DNA of 52,083 nt from contig JADFXJ010000008.1 in NCBI GenBank assembly GCA_015233615.1, positions 4,308 through 56,390 on the forward strand. Direction: 5' to 3'. The notes beneath the pieces were generated by a model. It saw nothing but the letters and a program-made list of their open reading frames with translations. It did not search any database and was not told the origin of the DNA. Shown here one piece after another: positions 50,331 to 52,083 of this stretch; positions within the stretch are counted from its first letter, which is position 1, and each line of letters opens with the position of its first letter. Origin of the DNA: Nitrospirota bacterium (lineage in GTDB: Bacteria; Nitrospirota; Thermodesulfovibrionia; Thermodesulfovibrionales; Magnetobacteriaceae). The position numbers were made by a program, and so were the translations under genes.

Positions 50331-51806
50331 CTAACGCAACAAACATAAGATACAACGTGTTATCGGCATTCCCATGGCGGGCCAGATGAGCCAGACGGCC
50401 AGGCACAGTGCAATAAAGAGCAGCAGGTTGGCCCCGATACCGGTCAGAAGAAACTCCCGCGGCGTAAACTGCCCGGATTCGAAGGCTATGGCGTTTGGTG
50501 CATATCCGGCCCGAAGAGAAAACGGCATTGCCGATGAAACTATAGCCGTGAAAAAAAGTACTTCCGCGGAAAGTCCCGCGTAAGGAGCCCAGTAAAGTGT
50601 TACGGGCAAAACCAAAGCCATGACCGCCATGTTTATTACGAAATTTGCCGTTACCATAAAAAAAACCGACAATGCTGCAACGAGTACCGGCCAGTAGAGG
50701 TGTAGCACCAGCGGCAGGGTCTTGACGGCAAGCCACATGGCCGCCCCGGTGCCAATCAGGCAGGACCCCAGTGCCACCACTCCTCCAAGGAGTAATATGG
50801 TGTTCCAGGGCGTATCCTCCAGGTCCTTCAGGTCGAGCACCTTGAAGAGGAACATGCACACGGCCGCCAGAAGAGCCAGTGTGGACTTGTCTATCGAGGC
50901 CAGTGACGGCAAAAGTGCCGTCACGGCAAACCCCGACAAAAGCAGGACTACCACAACCGCGGCGCGTATCTCCCTCGGGGATATCGGACCCAGACGCCGG
51001 TAAAGCTGCCCCGTCTTTTCTTCGAACCGGGGTAGCGAGTCTTTCTCCGGCCTGTATCTCAGGGTTATGAACACCCACAGGAGGGCAAGGGTTATCCAGG
51101 CGACGGCGGAGGCGTACATGGAAAAGGAGAAGAAGGAAAGGTTCCTGCCGGTCACTTCGTTGAAAAACCCCAGTGCCGCCACGAGGCGTGAGGCGCCAAA
51201 AAGCGTAATCGTACCGCCGGCGCCGAGAGCGTAAGCCATACCGGTAAACAACCCCTTGCCGAAATTCGTGCGCGCATCCGTAACGTCGTACAGGGAGTAG
51301 ACGGCCAGGAGCGTGGGAAACGCGGCGGAGGCCACGGCGGTGGCGGGCATGAGGTGGGCCAAAAGGGCCGCGATTAAAAAAACTCCCCCGTAAACGGCCA
51401 CGGTACCGTTTCCAAGGAGAGAAAGCGTCTTGTATATGGCCCTCTTTGCAAGTCCGCTCCTGATAAGGCCCATACCGAGGACTATAGTAGAAAAGAAAAA
51501 TACCACCGGCGGGCTCATGTAATCGGCAAAGACGACTCGGGCCGGTCTTATCCCAAAGACTGCCTGGGCCAGGCCGACGGCCAGTCCCGTAATTCCCGCG
51601 GGTATTACGTCAAACCACCACCACAGCACCGCCAGAAAGAAGACGGCTATGGCCCCCTTACCCTCCCACGTGAGTTGGAAAAGGCGTCCCTGGGGGTCAA
51701 CTGCGTCCCGCCACTTGGGAACGGCGTAAACGGCTGCGAATACGAGGAGACCGATTATCGTATAAACTATTCGTTTCCAACCGGTACCCGCCCTTGCAGA
51801 GTACAC
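50331..51806 (-). CDS. SLC13/DASS-family anion transporter
   Basis: A 491-residue membrane protein with about twelve hydrophobic helices. The pattern of two inverted halves, AHLMPATAVASAAFPTLLAV and TANFVINMAVMALVLPVTLY, corresponds to the paired SNT-type substrate sites of the divalent-anion/sodium symporter family (carboxylates, sulfate, phosphate). The usual SNT motif is not exact here, so the substrate is uncertain. The start is a GTG at 51806 with a poor ribosome-binding site. It lies downstream of a CBS-domain gene in the same direction, perhaps a regulatory partner. Confidence 0.87.
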   Translation of the reverse strand: MYSARAGTGWKRIVYTIIGLLVFAAVYAVPKWRDAVDPQGRLFQLTWEGKGAIAVFFLAVLWWWFDVIPAGITGLAVGLAQAVFGIRPARVVFADYMSPPVVFFFSTIVLGMGLIRSGLAKRAIYKTLSLLGNGTVAVYGGVFLIAALLAHLMPATAVASAAFPTLLAVYSLYDVTDARTNFGKGLFTGMAYALGAGGTITLFGASRLVAALGFFNEVTGRNLSFFSFSMYASAVAWITLALLWVFITLRYRPEKDSLPRFEEKTGQLYRRLGPISPREIRAAVVVVLLLSGFAVTALLPSLASIDKSTLALLAAVCMFLFKVLDLKDLEDTPWNTILLLGGVVALGSCLIGTGAAMWLAVKTLPLVLHLYWPVLVAALSVFFMVTANFVINMAVMALVLPVTLYWAPYAGLSAEVLFFTAIVSSAMPFSLRAGYAPNAIAFESGQFTPREFLLTGIGANLLLFIALCLAVWLIWPAMGMPITRCILCLLR

Positions 51807-51950
51807 TTTAAGGTTTTGCGGGCGTTGCGGCAGGGCACGGGGATTGTTCAGGCTTTCGTCTTGTATAGTTAAATCTCCTTCATGACGTTATCATTGATGT
51901 TATATTGTAAAATACCCGTAAACGGGCTAAACGGGTTAAATGCGGAATCA

Positions 51951-52083
51951 TTATAAAAGCACTCCCGTAAGTTCGTTAAATACCTCCGTAATCCTGAGGA
52001 TACCCACGAGTTTCCCGTCGTCCTCCAGCACGGGTAAAACGGTCTTATTGTGGCGCAGCATCACGTAGGCGGCCTTTGTGACC
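51951..52083 (-). CDS. C-terminal end of a CBS-domain protein (gene runs off the window)
   Basis: The minus strand here reads AAYVMLRHNKTVLPVLEDDGKLVGILRITEVFNEL and stops at 51951-51953. The LPVLEDDGKLVGILRITE stretch is a typical second half of a CBS domain, which binds adenine nucleotides and regulates enzymes or transporters. The rest lies beyond the window edge. A role linked to the SLC13 transporter that follows is possible, given the shared direction and a gap of about 145 bases. Confidence 0.85.
   Translation of the reverse strand, partial: VTKAAYVMLRHNKTVLPVLEDDGKLVGILRITEVFNELTGVLL

Overview
The window looks like a chromosomal segment of a Gram-negative, probably anaerobic or microaerophilic bacterium. 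Outer-membrane functions (Lnt, a TonB-dependent receptor, a lytic transglycosylase, a lipoprotein) sit beside selenocysteine synthesis (SelA), futalosine-type menaquinone synthesis (MqnD) and acetate kinase. The mix resembles Nitrospirota or deltaproteobacteria-like lineages, but no 16S gene is present, so this placement is inference. Housekeeping and accessory genes are finely interleaved, and several accessory genes are visibly broken.

Layout. 1-1643: end of a chemotaxis-type cluster (CheD and a kinase-like protein without the phospho-acceptor His). 1676-8127: replication, translation and envelope block on the minus strand, in transcription order lnt, prfB (with programmed +1 frameshift), an AT-rich gap that may be the origin, dnaA, an inserted toxin-like chimera, dnaN. 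8163-9555: tRNA-Phe, a HepT/MntA toxin-antitoxin pair and a DUF5618 gene. 9603-13448: hisD, then a Ser/Thr kinase fused to a formylglycine-generating-enzyme-like domain that ends like the variable region of a diversity-generating retroelement (DGR), then a short HRDC-type DGR accessory gene; no reverse transcriptase is visible. 13497-26224: DUF401, tRNA nucleotidyltransferase, ackA, an MBL hydrolase, envelope proteins, a spermidine-synthase-like protein, hisH, a secreted Pro-Thr-linker protein, tpx and a MOSC protein. 26744-31606: Cache-HAMP-GAF-GGDEF diguanylate cyclase followed directly by glycogen phosphorylase. 31673-34722: TonB receptor and ABC substrate-binding protein.

34.7-41.4 kb is an accessory, decaying stretch: an MFS remnant interrupted by a small repeat element, a NACHT NTPase gene split by two frameshifts, a ParDE pair, and a 706-bp segment bounded by a duplicated 3' end of tRNA-Pro that carries one coiled-coil membrane protein. 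41450-52083 returns to mainly housekeeping genes: CPBP protease, selA, an SPFH protein, purQ, a HIT protein, mqnD, slt, a coiled-coil protein, zapA, purS, a CheY-like receiver, an SLC13 transporter and part of a CBS protein.

The main signals are: (i) a chimera between dnaA and dnaN whose start copies the dnaN start and whose end copies a piece of dnaA, around a PBECR-like nuclease domain; (ii) an orphan DGR target plus HRDC gene; (iii) a mobile ~150-bp repeat in three copies; (iv) a tRNA-Pro attachment-like duplication; (v) a broken NACHT defence-type gene; and (vi) in-frame low-complexity insertions in many otherwise ordinary enzymes.
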